From Tannerellaceae bacterium (GTDB taxonomy: Bacteria; Bacteroidota; Bacteroidia; Bacteroidales; Tannerellaceae), in the NCBI GenBank assembly GCA_031288175.1, contig JAITRW010000031.1, positions 35,358 through 99,357 on the forward strand: a DNA stretch of 64,000 bases. The letters are read 5' to 3'. The translations under genes were made by a program, and so were the position numbers. Below the pieces are notes generated by a model. The model made no database searches, was not told the origin of the DNA, and saw only the letters and a program-made list of their open reading frames with translations. Of this stretch, positions 23,311 to 31,631 are shown piece after piece (the first letter of the stretch is position 1; each line of letters opens with the position of its first letter).

Positions 23311-24150
23311 ATGATACTTTTAGTAGACGGGGGTTCCACAAAAACGGATTGGTGTCTTACGGAAGCTGGAAGGCAGATAGCACGCACGTTGACACAAGGA
23401 GCCAATCCCTTGTTTCATACGGTGATGGATTTACAAGCCGAATGGAAAGCAACGGTAGTGCCCCTTTCAGAAGGTTATTCTATAGAAACAATATACTTCT
23501 ACGGAGCCGGTTGTTTCTCTGAGAAAACGAAAAATGTCGTGCAGGCGGCTTTAAAGGAATGTTGGCCTGACACTATAATCAAAATCGAAAGTGATTTACT
23601 CGGAGCGGCAAGAGGTCTCTGTGGACACGAAGCGGGCATTGCCTGTATACTCGGCACAGGATCTAATACCTGTGCCTATGACGGGCAGAAGATCTGTAAA
23701 CGCATACTTCCCTTAGGTTATATACTCGGAGATGAAGGAAGCGGATCCGCCTTGGGAAAACTTCTGATAGGAGCTTGTTTAAGAGATCAATTAACACCGG
23801 AACTAAAAGAAAAATTTTTCGACCACTTTGGGTTGACCACAGAAACAATTCTCCACAAGGTATACCGTGATTCCATGCCCAATCAATTTCTGGCCTCGCT
23901 TTCTCCTTTTCTCCTTTACCATTTATCGGATGTAACCGTCTACACACTGGTACGTGATGCCTTTCGTGACTTTTTTCTGAAAACTGTCCATCACTACGAT
24001 TATTCTCACCTGTCTGTACATTTTACCGGATCCATCGCTTTCCATTACAGTACAGTTCTGCAAGAGGTCGCCTCCAGCTTGTATATTCCCATTGCCTCTA
24101 TTTGCCCTTCTCCTATGGAAGGACTTATTCGTTTCCATTCGTCGCTTTAA
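23311..24150 (+). CDS. BadF/BadG-type ATPase, probable N-acetylglucosamine-like sugar kinase
   Basis: The protein belongs to the actin/hexokinase fold. ILLVDGGSTKTDWCL at the N-terminus is the phosphate-1 motif, GIACILGTGSNTCAYDG is the phosphate-2 motif, and GYILGDEGSGSALGK follows. Small Bacteroidota members of this BadF/BcrA-like group are usually annotated as N-acetylglucosamine kinases; the substrate here is inferred. The length of 279 residues suits the kinase rather than the larger dehydratase activators. Its 3' end overlaps the convergent DJ-1 gene by 26 bp. Confidence 0.85.
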   Translation: MILLVDGGSTKTDWCLTEAGRQIARTLTQGANPLFHTVMDLQAEWKATVVPLSEGYSIETIYFYGAGCFSEKTKNVVQAALKECWPDTIIKIESDLLGAARGLCGHEAGIACILGTGSNTCAYDGQKICKRILPLGYILGDEGSGSALGKLLIGACLRDQLTPELKEKFFDHFGLTTETILHKVYRDSMPNQFLASLSPFLLYHLSDVTVYTLVRDAFRDFFLKTVHHYDYSHLSVHFTGSIAFHYSTVLQEVASSLYIPIASICPSPMEGLIRFHSSL

Positions 24151-24685
24151 GGAGAGCTGCTTGCGCGGTCTTGTCGGCCACAGATCGGCCGAGGAGAACC
24201 TCTACAATAGCCAGTGCAAAGGGAAAAACATAGGCTGGCCCACGTGCCGTGATGAAAGGGATATCCACCTCGACAGGAACGTGTGTAACGGTAGCGCCTT
24301 CGAGCTGCATCTCAAAACCAGGGTAACAAGTAGCGCGCCGACCTTTGAGAAGTTTGAGTTTACCGAGTATAAACGGGGCAGCACAGATAGCAGCGATAAG
24401 TTTATTTTGTGCATGATGAGTAAGAAGTCGTTGACATAAGTCAACGTTATTGAAGAGGTTGTCTGCACCCGGTAGACCGCCGGGTAAAATAAAGGCATCA
24501 GCATCGGTAATCTTGTTAAGAAAGATATCTGCCGAAATCGTCAGAGAATGATTACCGGTGACTTGGAGATCTTTACACGTGGACACAATAATCGTTTCAA
24601 TTCCACTCCGTCGGAGAATGTCAATAGTGCCAACGGCTTCTATCTCTTCAAATCCTTCGGCCAAGAATACATAAGCTTTTTTCAT
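24125..24685 (-). CDS. DJ-1/PfpI family protein
   Basis: The 186-residue protein shows the DJ-1 family pattern: AEGFEEIEAVGTIDILRRSG with the conserved Glu near residue 14, LPGGLPGADNL, and the nucleophile Cys in IAAICAAPFIL. Family members act as protein or metabolite repair enzymes, deglycases or chaperones; the precise role is unsettled. It is the last gene of the purH-mreBCD run, 11 nt after mreD. The end of the gene overlaps the convergent kinase gene. Confidence 0.9.
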   Translation of the reverse strand: MKKAYVFLAEGFEEIEAVGTIDILRRSGIETIIVSTCKDLQVTGNHSLTISADIFLNKITDADAFILPGGLPGADNLFNNVDLCQRLLTHHAQNKLIAAICAAPFILGKLKLLKGRRATCYPGFEMQLEGATVTHVPVEVDIPFITARGPAYVFPFALAIVEVLLGRSVADKTAQAALLKATNGNE

Positions 24686-24696
24686 TGAAAATCAGA

Positions 24697-25215
24697 TTAA
24701 GATAAATCAGTATCTTTTCCAAAACCAAACAACTCAACGATACAAAGTAAGAAAACTGTTACGACCGTATTGATGAAAATACGCAGACAGAAGAATACAA
24801 GGTCGGGGAAAGTAAAAGACTCAACAATCGCAAGAGTAACATGGTGTACACTAACAAAAATGAGTACGTATTTGATAAAACCCGCGTGTCCCAAGTTTCG
24901 GTACGAAGGTATTGATTCGTCAGGCAGACTTCTCTCGTGAAGTCCGGAAATGATGTATGGGCGGACGAATCCTGCAACCGTACAAGCCGCAGCGTGCATA
25001 CCTTGGGTATTACCGAATGCATCAATTACCAAGCCCAGAAAGAAAGCAAAGAAGAGCATATAGTTGTGAGCTAATCCAAAAGGCAGTTTGAGCAAGAAGT
25101 AAAGATAGAAAAAGGGCGTAACAATGCGCAATACGTAAAGTTGGTTAAAAACAAATACCTGGACAACTACGCAAAAGACAAAAATGAAAATCGGAAGAAG
25201 TAAACGGTTTACCAT
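24697..25215 (-). CDS. mreD: Rod shape-determining protein MreD
   Basis: MreD is a small inner-membrane protein of the elongasome that works with MreB, MreC, RodA and PBP2. The 172-residue protein has about five hydrophobic helices and the loop DAFGNTQGMHAAACTVAGFVRPY that is typical of the family. It overlaps the 3' end of mreC by 7 nt, which supports the assignment despite low sequence conservation in this family. Confidence 0.9.
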   Translation of the reverse strand: MVNRLLLPIFIFVFCVVVQVFVFNQLYVLRIVTPFFYLYFLLKLPFGLAHNYMLFFAFFLGLVIDAFGNTQGMHAAACTVAGFVRPYIISGLHERSLPDESIPSYRNLGHAGFIKYVLIFVSVHHVTLAIVESFTFPDLVFFCLRIFINTVVTVFLLCIVELFGFGKDTDLS

Positions 25216-26042
25216 AATTGCGCCTCCTGCTCAATATCGGACTGTTCTATGTTCAGGCTGTTGATGATCACATGTACGTCGCTAAGCCCACTGAAATTGA
25301 CCGAAAGTGCTACTTCGGCAGCATAAAAGTTGTTATCATAGTGCGGATGGTGGTCATTTATCGTACCCACAATAATACCGGAAGGAAAAATAGCCGAGAA
25401 ACCGCTTGTTATTACCGTGTCTCCTTTTCGCACTTGCATGTGACGAGGTAATTCTTCCAAACGTGCATGGCGGATACTTCGTCCATCCCATACCAGCGAA
25501 CCAAAAAAACTTGTCCCTGCAAGACGACAACTGAGGCGGTGACGAGGATTAAGGATCGGAAGGACAACTGCAAAACGGGCAGACACGTTAGAAACAATGC
25601 CCACCACACCTTCAGGAGAAATAACCCCCATACCGGCAGTAATACCGTCTCTTGTTCCTTTATCTATAGTGATGTAGTTATTGGCTTGCGAGACACTGTT
25701 ACGCACCACCTTCGCCATCACGAAACGGTAAGGCGAGATTTCCATACTATCCACATGGTGAGGTACTTGTTGGCGATTTAATTGCGATTGCAGGTCAATA
25801 ACCTGCTTTTCCAGTATTCCGTTACGCACTGCCAACACTTGATTGGTCTCTTTGAGGTTCATGTGGGAAGATATACTTCCTACCGCCGATGAAATCCTCC
25901 CCACAACCGTATTAGCGGAGCCGACAAAGACCGCACGCCGATAAGGTGTATTGTAGAACATCAACACACCCGAAAACGAAAGCAACAACAGCAATAACGT
26001 CCAATGCCGTCGTTCTATGAGGAAATCCAAAAACTTGCGCAT
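25209..26042 (-). CDS. mreC: Rod shape-determining protein MreC
   Basis: MreC is a bitopic inner-membrane protein whose periplasmic part forms a scaffold for cell-wall elongation enzymes. The protein has one N-terminal membrane helix (WTLLLLLLSFSGVLMFY), then a coiled-coil stretch with LKETNQVLAVRNGILEKQVIDLQ, and the beta-rich core with TIDKGTRDGITAGMGVISPEGVVGIV, matching the family signature. The length of 277 residues is normal. It follows mreB by 61 nt. Confidence 0.95.
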   Translation of the reverse strand: MRKFLDFLIERRHWTLLLLLLSFSGVLMFYNTPYRRAVFVGSANTVVGRISSAVGSISSHMNLKETNQVLAVRNGILEKQVIDLQSQLNRQQVPHHVDSMEISPYRFVMAKVVRNSVSQANNYITIDKGTRDGITAGMGVISPEGVVGIVSNVSARFAVVLPILNPRHRLSCRLAGTSFFGSLVWDGRSIRHARLEELPRHMQVRKGDTVITSGFSAIFPSGIIVGTINDHHPHYDNNFYAAEVALSVNFSGLSDVHVIINSLNIEQSDIEQEAQLW

Positions 26043-26103
26043 CCTCGTCTATCTTCCTACCGCCACAGATACCGATGAGGATAACCCTGTTCCACGCTAC
26101 ACT

Positions 26104-27123
26104 TTAACGGATGAGGAAATTGAACTTTTCGATATTTTTAAGTGCAATCCCTGTTCCGCGAGCTACCGCATGCAAAGGATCATCCGCTACATGAAATTGT
26201 ATTCCTATCTTATCTGTCAGCCGTTTATCAAGTCCTCGCATTAAAGCCCCTCCTCCTGCAAGATAGATCCCGTTGCGTACGATGTCGGCATATAACTCCG
26301 GCGGAGTTTGTTCCAAGGCGCCGAGTATGGCCGTTTCCATCTTCGAGATGGATTTTTCCATGCAATGAGCTATCTCTTGATAAGAAACCGGTACTTCCAT
26401 CGGGAGAGCTGTCATCTGATTCGGACCATGGACAAGATAGTCTTCAGGAGGACTATCTAACGTAGCCAATGCCGATCCGACATTTATTTTCACCATTTCC
26501 GCCGTACGTTCCCCTACTTTCACATTATGTTGACGCCGCATGTATTCCATGATGTCCGCCGTCAGATCATCCCCCGCCACCCGGATAGACTTGTTTGAAA
26601 CAATACCTCCAAGAGAAATGACAGCAATTTCTGTCGTTCCACCCCCGATATCTACAATCATATTCCCTTCGGGAGCTTCCACGTCAATACCGATGCCAAT
26701 AGCCGCAGCCATGGGTTCATAGATCATGTACACATCCCTTCCTCCCGCATGTTCGGCAGAGTCCCGTACAGCCCGTAGTTCTACCTCCGTACTCCCTGAC
26801 GGTATACAAATTACGATCCGTAAAGACGGCGTATACCAACGGTTTTTATCACTAATCATTTTGACCAACCCCCGTATCATCTGTTCGGCAGCGAAAAAAT
26901 CCGCGATTACCCCATCACGCAAAGGCCGTATCGTTCGGATATTTTCGTGCGTTTTCCCGTGCATTTGCCGTGCTCGCTCCCCTACTGCCAATACCTTATC
27001 CGTACGTTGGTCAAGCGCTACCACCGAAGGCTCGTCCACCACAATTTTCCCATTACGGATAATAATCGTATTCGCTGTCCCTAAGTCAATGGCCAACTCT
27101 TGAGTAAATGAAAATAGTCCCAT
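26104..27123 (-). CDS. mreB: Rod shape-determining protein MreB (actin homologue)
   Basis: MreB polymerises under the membrane and guides wall synthesis. Visible are LAIDLGTANTIIIRNGKIVVDEPS (phosphate 1), VADFFAAEQMIRG-type VIADFFAAEQMI, CIPSGSTEVELRAVRDSAEHAG, EPMAAAIGIG, DIGGGTTEIAVISLGGI (phosphate 2) and GIYLAGGGALMRGLD. The length of 339 residues is standard. It lies 21 nt after purH in the same direction, so the cell-shape genes appear to be transcribed together with a purine gene. Confidence 0.97.
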   Translation of the reverse strand: MGLFSFTQELAIDLGTANTIIIRNGKIVVDEPSVVALDQRTDKVLAVGERARQMHGKTHENIRTIRPLRDGVIADFFAAEQMIRGLVKMISDKNRWYTPSLRIVICIPSGSTEVELRAVRDSAEHAGGRDVYMIYEPMAAAIGIGIDVEAPEGNMIVDIGGGTTEIAVISLGGIVSNKSIRVAGDDLTADIMEYMRRQHNVKVGERTAEMVKINVGSALATLDSPPEDYLVHGPNQMTALPMEVPVSYQEIAHCMEKSISKMETAILGALEQTPPELYADIVRNGIYLAGGGALMRGLDKRLTDKIGIQFHVADDPLHAVARGTGIALKNIEKFNFLIR

Positions 27124-27144
27124 AATGAGTGTCTATAAATTATG

Positions 27145-28686
27145 CTAATGTTTGAAGTGGCGCACTCCCGTTTTGACCATCGCTAATCCATGTTTGTCAC
27201 AACTGCCCACAGACAAGGCATCATTGACCGAACCTCCCGGTTGTATTACAGCCGTGATACCAACTTCAGCGGCTATTTCCACACAATCCGGAAAAGGGAA
27301 GAATGCATCAGAGGCCATTACTGCCCCTTGAAGGTCAAATCCAAAAGATTTCGCTTTTTCAATAGCCTGGCGGAGCGCATCTACCCGCGATGTCTGTCCA
27401 ACTCCCGACGCACACAATTGTTTATTCTTCACCAGCGTGATCGCGTTTGATTTACTGTGCTTCACTACCTTGTTAGCAAAAAGCAGATCCTCTATTTCCC
27501 GCGCATCAGGTTTACGTACTGTAAGAATCTGTAAATCGGATGATGTCTGTATTGAATCGTCTCGATCCTGTACTAACGCTCCGTTCAACAAACTGCGGTA
27601 CTGCTTATGGGGTAATTCTACCTGCGAATTATATACTAAGATGATCCGATTCTTTTTCTGTTTGAGTATTGTCAGGGCATTTTCCGTATAGGCTGGAGCC
27701 AGAATGATTTCAAAGAAAATAGTATGGATAGATTCGGCCGCTTTGCCCGTCACTTCGGTATTGGTCACGAGAATTCCTCCAAACGCAGAAACCGAATCAC
27801 AGGCCAACGCATCCGTCCACGCCTCTTCCACTGTAGTGCGAGAAGCAATGCCGCAAGCATTGTTGTGCTTGATGACCGCAAATGTCGTTTCTTTGAAATC
27901 TCCAATCAAACAGAGGGCAGCCTCAATATCCAACATATTATTGTAAGAGATCTCCTTCCCATGAAATTGAGACAGCACTCCTGCAAGATTCCCATAAAAA
28001 CATGCCTGCTGATGGGGATTCTCCCCATAACGCAAGGGTAACGGATTGTCTATGGCCATTCGAAAATACCCCTCCTCGAAAACTTGCCTCTCTCCTTCAC
28101 TAAAATAACGATAAATAGCTGTGTCATAACCTGATGTCACTGCAAAGGCTTCCTGCGCTAACATACGTCGTTCCGCCCAGGTAGAAACCGCACCGCTATG
28201 TTCGAGTATTTTTCCTAACGTCTCATATTGCCCCTTTGAAGCTATTACCACTACGTCCGCAAAATTTTTCGCCGCCGCTCGAATGAGAGAAACCCCTCCG
28301 ATGTCAATTTTTTCAATAATCTCTTCCGTCGGAGCGCCCGTTGCAACAGTCTGCTCAAAGGGATAAAGATCGGTGATCACCAAATCAATCTCCGGAATGC
28401 CATAATGCTGTAACTGAAGCCCATCTTCTTGCTCACCACGTCGCGATAAAATACCTCCAAATACTTTTGGATGCAATGTCTTGACCCTGCCACCAAGTAT
28501 TGACGGATAACCCGTCAAATCCTCTACCACTTCGCAAGGAAACCCTAACGAACGGATAAATGTCTGTGTCCCTCCTGTCGAAATGAATGTAACACCCTCC
28601 TCATGAAGCTTTTTGAGAAGCCCGTCCAATCCTCCTTTGTCGTACACGGATATTAGCGCCCGCCTAATAGGTCTCTTGTCAATCAT
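27145..28686 (-). CDS. purH: Bifunctional AICAR transformylase/IMP cyclohydrolase
   Basis: PurH carries out the last two steps of IMP synthesis. The N-terminal MGS-like cyclohydrolase domain shows RALISVYDKGGLDGLL, FISTGGTQTFI and YPSILGGRVKTLHPKVFGGIL. The larger transformylase domain shows LRYGENPHQQA, IKHNNACGIA, SVSAFGGILV, KHSKSNAI and MASDAFFPFPD. The frame reaches back to a TTG at 28743, but the ATG at 28686 gives the normal N-terminus (MIDKRPIRRALISVYDK) and lies downstream of a -7 box. The length of 513 residues is standard. It heads the purH-mreBCD run. Confidence 0.97.
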   Translation of the reverse strand: MIDKRPIRRALISVYDKGGLDGLLKKLHEEGVTFISTGGTQTFIRSLGFPCEVVEDLTGYPSILGGRVKTLHPKVFGGILSRRGEQEDGLQLQHYGIPEIDLVITDLYPFEQTVATGAPTEEIIEKIDIGGVSLIRAAAKNFADVVVIASKGQYETLGKILEHSGAVSTWAERRMLAQEAFAVTSGYDTAIYRYFSEGERQVFEEGYFRMAIDNPLPLRYGENPHQQACFYGNLAGVLSQFHGKEISYNNMLDIEAALCLIGDFKETTFAVIKHNNACGIASRTTVEEAWTDALACDSVSAFGGILVTNTEVTGKAAESIHTIFFEIILAPAYTENALTILKQKKNRIILVYNSQVELPHKQYRSLLNGALVQDRDDSIQTSSDLQILTVRKPDAREIEDLLFANKVVKHSKSNAITLVKNKQLCASGVGQTSRVDALRQAIEKAKSFGFDLQGAVMASDAFFPFPDCVEIAAEVGITAVIQPGGSVNDALSVGSCDKHGLAMVKTGVRHFKH

Positions 28687-28740
28687 TCGCTCTTTTACCT
28701 TTATCTTCCTGTTATCTGTCGGAAAGACGGTACAATGTCG

Positions 28741-28748
28741 CAAAGGTA
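28741..28748 (-). promoter_or_regulatory. -7 box of the purH-mreBCD unit
   Basis: TACCTTTG on the minus strand predicts a leader of roughly 50 nt before the purH ATG. It lies about 70 bp from the divergent cysD -7 box. Confidence 0.55.
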
Positions 28749-28816
28749 AATTTAATTCTTAATATATAGTGGACTATCCTTAGCTCTCAAAGTCATCTTC
28801 TCTTACCGATTTTTTA

Positions 28817-28824
28817 TACTTTTG
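28817..28824 (+). promoter_or_regulatory. -7 box of cysDN
   Basis: TACTTTTG lies 21 nt before the ATG at 28846 and excludes the earlier TTG (28822) as a start, since that codon overlaps the box. No clear -33 element was seen. Confidence 0.55.
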
Positions 28825-28845
28825 CAACCGCTAAGCGTTCGGAAT

Positions 28846-29748
28846 ATGGGCTACGGAATGAATCATTTGAGAGAACTGGAATCCGAATCGGTGTACGTCA
28901 TTCGGGAGGTGGCGGCACAGTTCGAGAAACCAGGGTTACTCTTTTCAGGCGGTAAAGACTCTATCGTTATGGCGTGGTTAGCCCAGAAAGCTTTTTATCC
29001 TGCCTCCATCCCTTTCCCTTTCGTTCACATTGATACCGGACACAATTTTGAGGAAACGATACAGTATCGCGACGATCTTATCAAACGTATGGGAGTGCGG
29101 CTTATCGTTGGTTCCGTACAAGAATCTATTGACAAAGGCCGAGTAGCCGAAGAACATGGTTTCAATGCCAGCCGGAACAAATTGCAAACGGTCACCTTGT
29201 TAGATACCATTGAACAATACAGATTTGATGCCCTTCTTGGCGGCGCACGCCGTGACGAAGAGAAGGCTAGAGCAAAAGAGAGATTCTTTTCTCACCGCGA
29301 TGAGTTCGGCCAATGGGACCCCAAGAACCAACGTCCGGAATTATGGAATCTCTTTAACGGAAAGAAACACTTGGGCGAACATTTCCGAATATTCCCGCTT
29401 AGCAACTGGACAGAGATGGACGTTTGGCAGTACATACTTACCGAAGGTATAGATCTTCCGAATTTGTATTATACCCATGAACGTGAGGTTTTTGAACGTG
29501 ACGGCATATGGCTTGCCTACTATCCCTTTATGAAATTGAAAGAAGGGGAGAAGGTGATAAAGAAACGGGTACGATGTCGCACGATAGGAGACATTACTTG
29601 TACCGGCCTCACTGTTTCGGAAGCATACAAGGTAGAAGACATCGTGGGAGAAATCGCCGCTTCACGGGAAACGGAACGCGGCGGACGAAGGGATGACAAA
29701 CGATCCGAAGCCTCTATGGAAGACCGAAAAAAAGAAGGCTACTTCTAA
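28846..29748 (+). CDS. cysD: Sulfate adenylyltransferase small subunit
   Basis: CysD is the PAPS-reductase-like subunit that, with CysN, makes adenosine 5'-phosphosulfate from ATP and sulfate. The PP-loop reads LLFSGGKDSIVM, where many CysD proteins have YSIGKDS. Further motifs are FPFVHIDTGHNFEETIQYRD, LLGGARRDEEKARAKER and WDPKNQRPELWNLFN, with NWTEMDVWQYI later; the C-terminus has RCRTIGDITCTG. The SGGKDS version appears to be a separate branch of the family also present in other Bacteroidota. The length of 300 residues is usual. The product is coupled to cysN 15 nt downstream. Confidence 0.95.
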   Translation: MGYGMNHLRELESESVYVIREVAAQFEKPGLLFSGGKDSIVMAWLAQKAFYPASIPFPFVHIDTGHNFEETIQYRDDLIKRMGVRLIVGSVQESIDKGRVAEEHGFNASRNKLQTVTLLDTIEQYRFDALLGGARRDEEKARAKERFFSHRDEFGQWDPKNQRPELWNLFNGKKHLGEHFRIFPLSNWTEMDVWQYILTEGIDLPNLYYTHEREVFERDGIWLAYYPFMKLKEGEKVIKKRVRCRTIGDITCTGLTVSEAYKVEDIVGEIAASRETERGGRRDDKRSEASMEDRKKEGYF

Positions 29749-29763
29749 GACAAGAAACAATCT

Positions 29764-31023
29764 ATGGCGAGTTACCTGGATATGGAACTCCTGCGCTTTA
29801 CCACCGCAGGCAGTGTGGATGACGGTAAAAGTACACTTATCGGACGGCTGTTATACGATAGCAAATCCATTTTCGAAGATCAGCTGGAAGCAGTCAAGGT
29901 TGCCAGCGAACGGATGGGAAATAAAGAGTTTAACCTCGCCCTCCTTACCGACGGGCTACGCGCCGAACGGGAACAAGGCATCACTATTGACGTTGCCTAC
30001 CGTTACTTCGCTACCCCCAAACGCAAGTTCATTATCGCGGATACGCCCGGACATATCGAATACACTCGGAATATGGTCACCGGTGCTTCTACGGCCGACG
30101 CTGCCATCATCCTTGTCGACGCCCGTAACGGTATCGTCGAACAGACCCGCCGCCATTCCTGTATTGCTTCACTGTTACAACTTCCGGATATTGTGGTCGC
30201 TATAAATAAGATGGACCTCGTAGATTTTTCGAAGAGGATCTTCGAAAAAATACAAGTTGAATACGGGGAAGTTGCAAAGAAATTGGGACTAAAACGAGTG
30301 TATTATATCCCTATTTCGGCGCGCGACGGAGATAATGTCGTCAACAGCTCCGAGCGTATGCCCTGGTTCAAAGGCAGGCCTCTTTTGGAATTGCTTGAGG
30401 AGTTGCCTGTTGGGGGGGAAAGCAGAGCCGCTGCCGGACGGTTCCCCGTACAGTATGTTATCCGTCCCCAGAAGGACGAGTATCACGATTACCGCGCCTA
30501 TGCAGGACGTATCGCCGGAGGAAATTTCAAGGTCGGAGACCACATCACCGTATTACCTTCAGGATCTACATCCGTCATTACAGGTATTGAAGAAATGGGG
30601 GTAGAGCTTGAGTGTGCGTGGGCTCCCGAATCGGTTGCCATTCGTCTCAAAGACGATATAGATATAAGTAGGGGTGACATGATCGTGAAGAACGATGAAC
30701 TTCCCTGTATCAGTTCCGAAGTATCCCTTTTGGTGTGTTGGCTCAATCATCGCCCTCTGCGGACAGGCAGTAAATACATCATCCGTCATACTACCAATGA
30801 ATTAATAGGGATAGTCAAAGAGATACAGTTTAAAGTGGACGTTAATACCCTTGACGAAGTGCCTGGGAGCGTAGAAGTACACATGAATGACATCGCCCGC
30901 ATACGCCTCAAAACAGCCAAGCCTCTGAAATACGACCGTTACGCCGAAAACCGTACCACAGGTAGTCTCGTCCTCATCGACGAAGCCACTTTCGAAACCG
31001 TAGGTGCTGGTATGATTATATAA
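29764..31023 (+). CDS. cysN: Sulfate adenylyltransferase large subunit (GTPase)
   Basis: CysN is an EF-Tu-like GTPase that drives APS formation by CysD. Motifs are G1 GSVDDGKSTLIGRLL, the switch-I region EREQGITIDVAYRYF, G3 DTPGHIEYTRNM and G4 NKMDLVD, followed by two beta-barrel domains. The protein has 419 residues, so there is no fused APS kinase (CysC) domain. Neither CysC nor an APS or sulfite reductase gene is nearby, so the rest of the pathway must be elsewhere if it exists. Confidence 0.95.
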   Translation: MASYLDMELLRFTTAGSVDDGKSTLIGRLLYDSKSIFEDQLEAVKVASERMGNKEFNLALLTDGLRAEREQGITIDVAYRYFATPKRKFIIADTPGHIEYTRNMVTGASTADAAIILVDARNGIVEQTRRHSCIASLLQLPDIVVAINKMDLVDFSKRIFEKIQVEYGEVAKKLGLKRVYYIPISARDGDNVVNSSERMPWFKGRPLLELLEELPVGGESRAAAGRFPVQYVIRPQKDEYHDYRAYAGRIAGGNFKVGDHITVLPSGSTSVITGIEEMGVELECAWAPESVAIRLKDDIDISRGDMIVKNDELPCISSEVSLLVCWLNHRPLRTGSKYIIRHTTNELIGIVKEIQFKVDVNTLDEVPGSVEVHMNDIARIRLKTAKPLKYDRYAENRTTGSLVLIDEATFETVGAGMII

Positions 31024-31068
31024 GTTCTGCAAAACTTGTTTTTTAATAACTCTGTAATTATAAGACCT

Positions 31069-31479
31069 ATGCCTATTGCTGGAACTTTTAACGAAAGCTA
31101 TTTGGTCGGTGTTTGGAAAATGACACATTATGCTGAATTCTGTTTTTCGGATAAAAATTCGAAAGATTTCAATTGGGAGGAGGTAAAATACTCCTATCTT
31201 CCATTTCAGAAAAATATTTACTATTTTAAAGAAAATGGAATACTATATAAATATGATAATATGGCAGATGACCCTATTAAGCTTGCCTATAGATTGGAAG
31301 ACGAGATGCTAATTATAGATATAATGGATGGAGGTGAACCTATAAAGTCCAGAATGGTTAAACTTACTGATACGGAACTTGTGATTGAAGACAGTCATGA
31401 TGACTTGTCTGTGGTAGCCCGCCAATGGTTCAAGAGAACAACTCTCCCTAAGGAGAACGTCAGCGCTACTGCATTTTGA
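31069..31479 (+). CDS. Hypothetical lipocalin-like protein
   Basis: I do not recognise a specific family. The 136-residue protein begins MPIAGTFNESYLVGVWKMTH, and the LVGVWKMT pattern followed by alternating beta-type segments (KNIYYFKENGILYKYDN, KLAYRLEDEMLIIDIMDGG, TDTELVIED) is typical of small lipocalin-like folds. There is no signal peptide, so it is probably cytoplasmic. It lies 45 nt after cysN and has a visibly lower GC content than its neighbours. The frame extends to a TTG at 31036, but the ATG is preferred. Confidence 0.6.
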   Translation: MPIAGTFNESYLVGVWKMTHYAEFCFSDKNSKDFNWEEVKYSYLPFQKNIYYFKENGILYKYDNMADDPIKLAYRLEDEMLIIDIMDGGEPIKSRMVKLTDTELVIEDSHDDLSVVARQWFKRTTLPKENVSATAF

Positions 31480-31573
31480 CACTATAGGGCACAAAAACTT
31501 CTCTGCTTTTTTCTTCGTAAATCTACACATTTTCCACATATCTCCTTTAAAGGGAAATACCCCAATTGTGGGA

Positions 31574-31604
31574 TTGTGAAGGGATAGAAGGCAAAATACT
31601 TTTG
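31574..31604 (+). promoter_or_regulatory. Promoter of the susC/susD pair
   Basis: TTG (31574-31576) is followed after 20 nt by TACTTTTG (31597-31604), with the susC ATG 27 nt downstream. This is a good -33/-7 pair for the phylum. Confidence 0.65.
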
Positions 31605-31631
31605 CCTCTACACAAATTCACAATTACCGCC

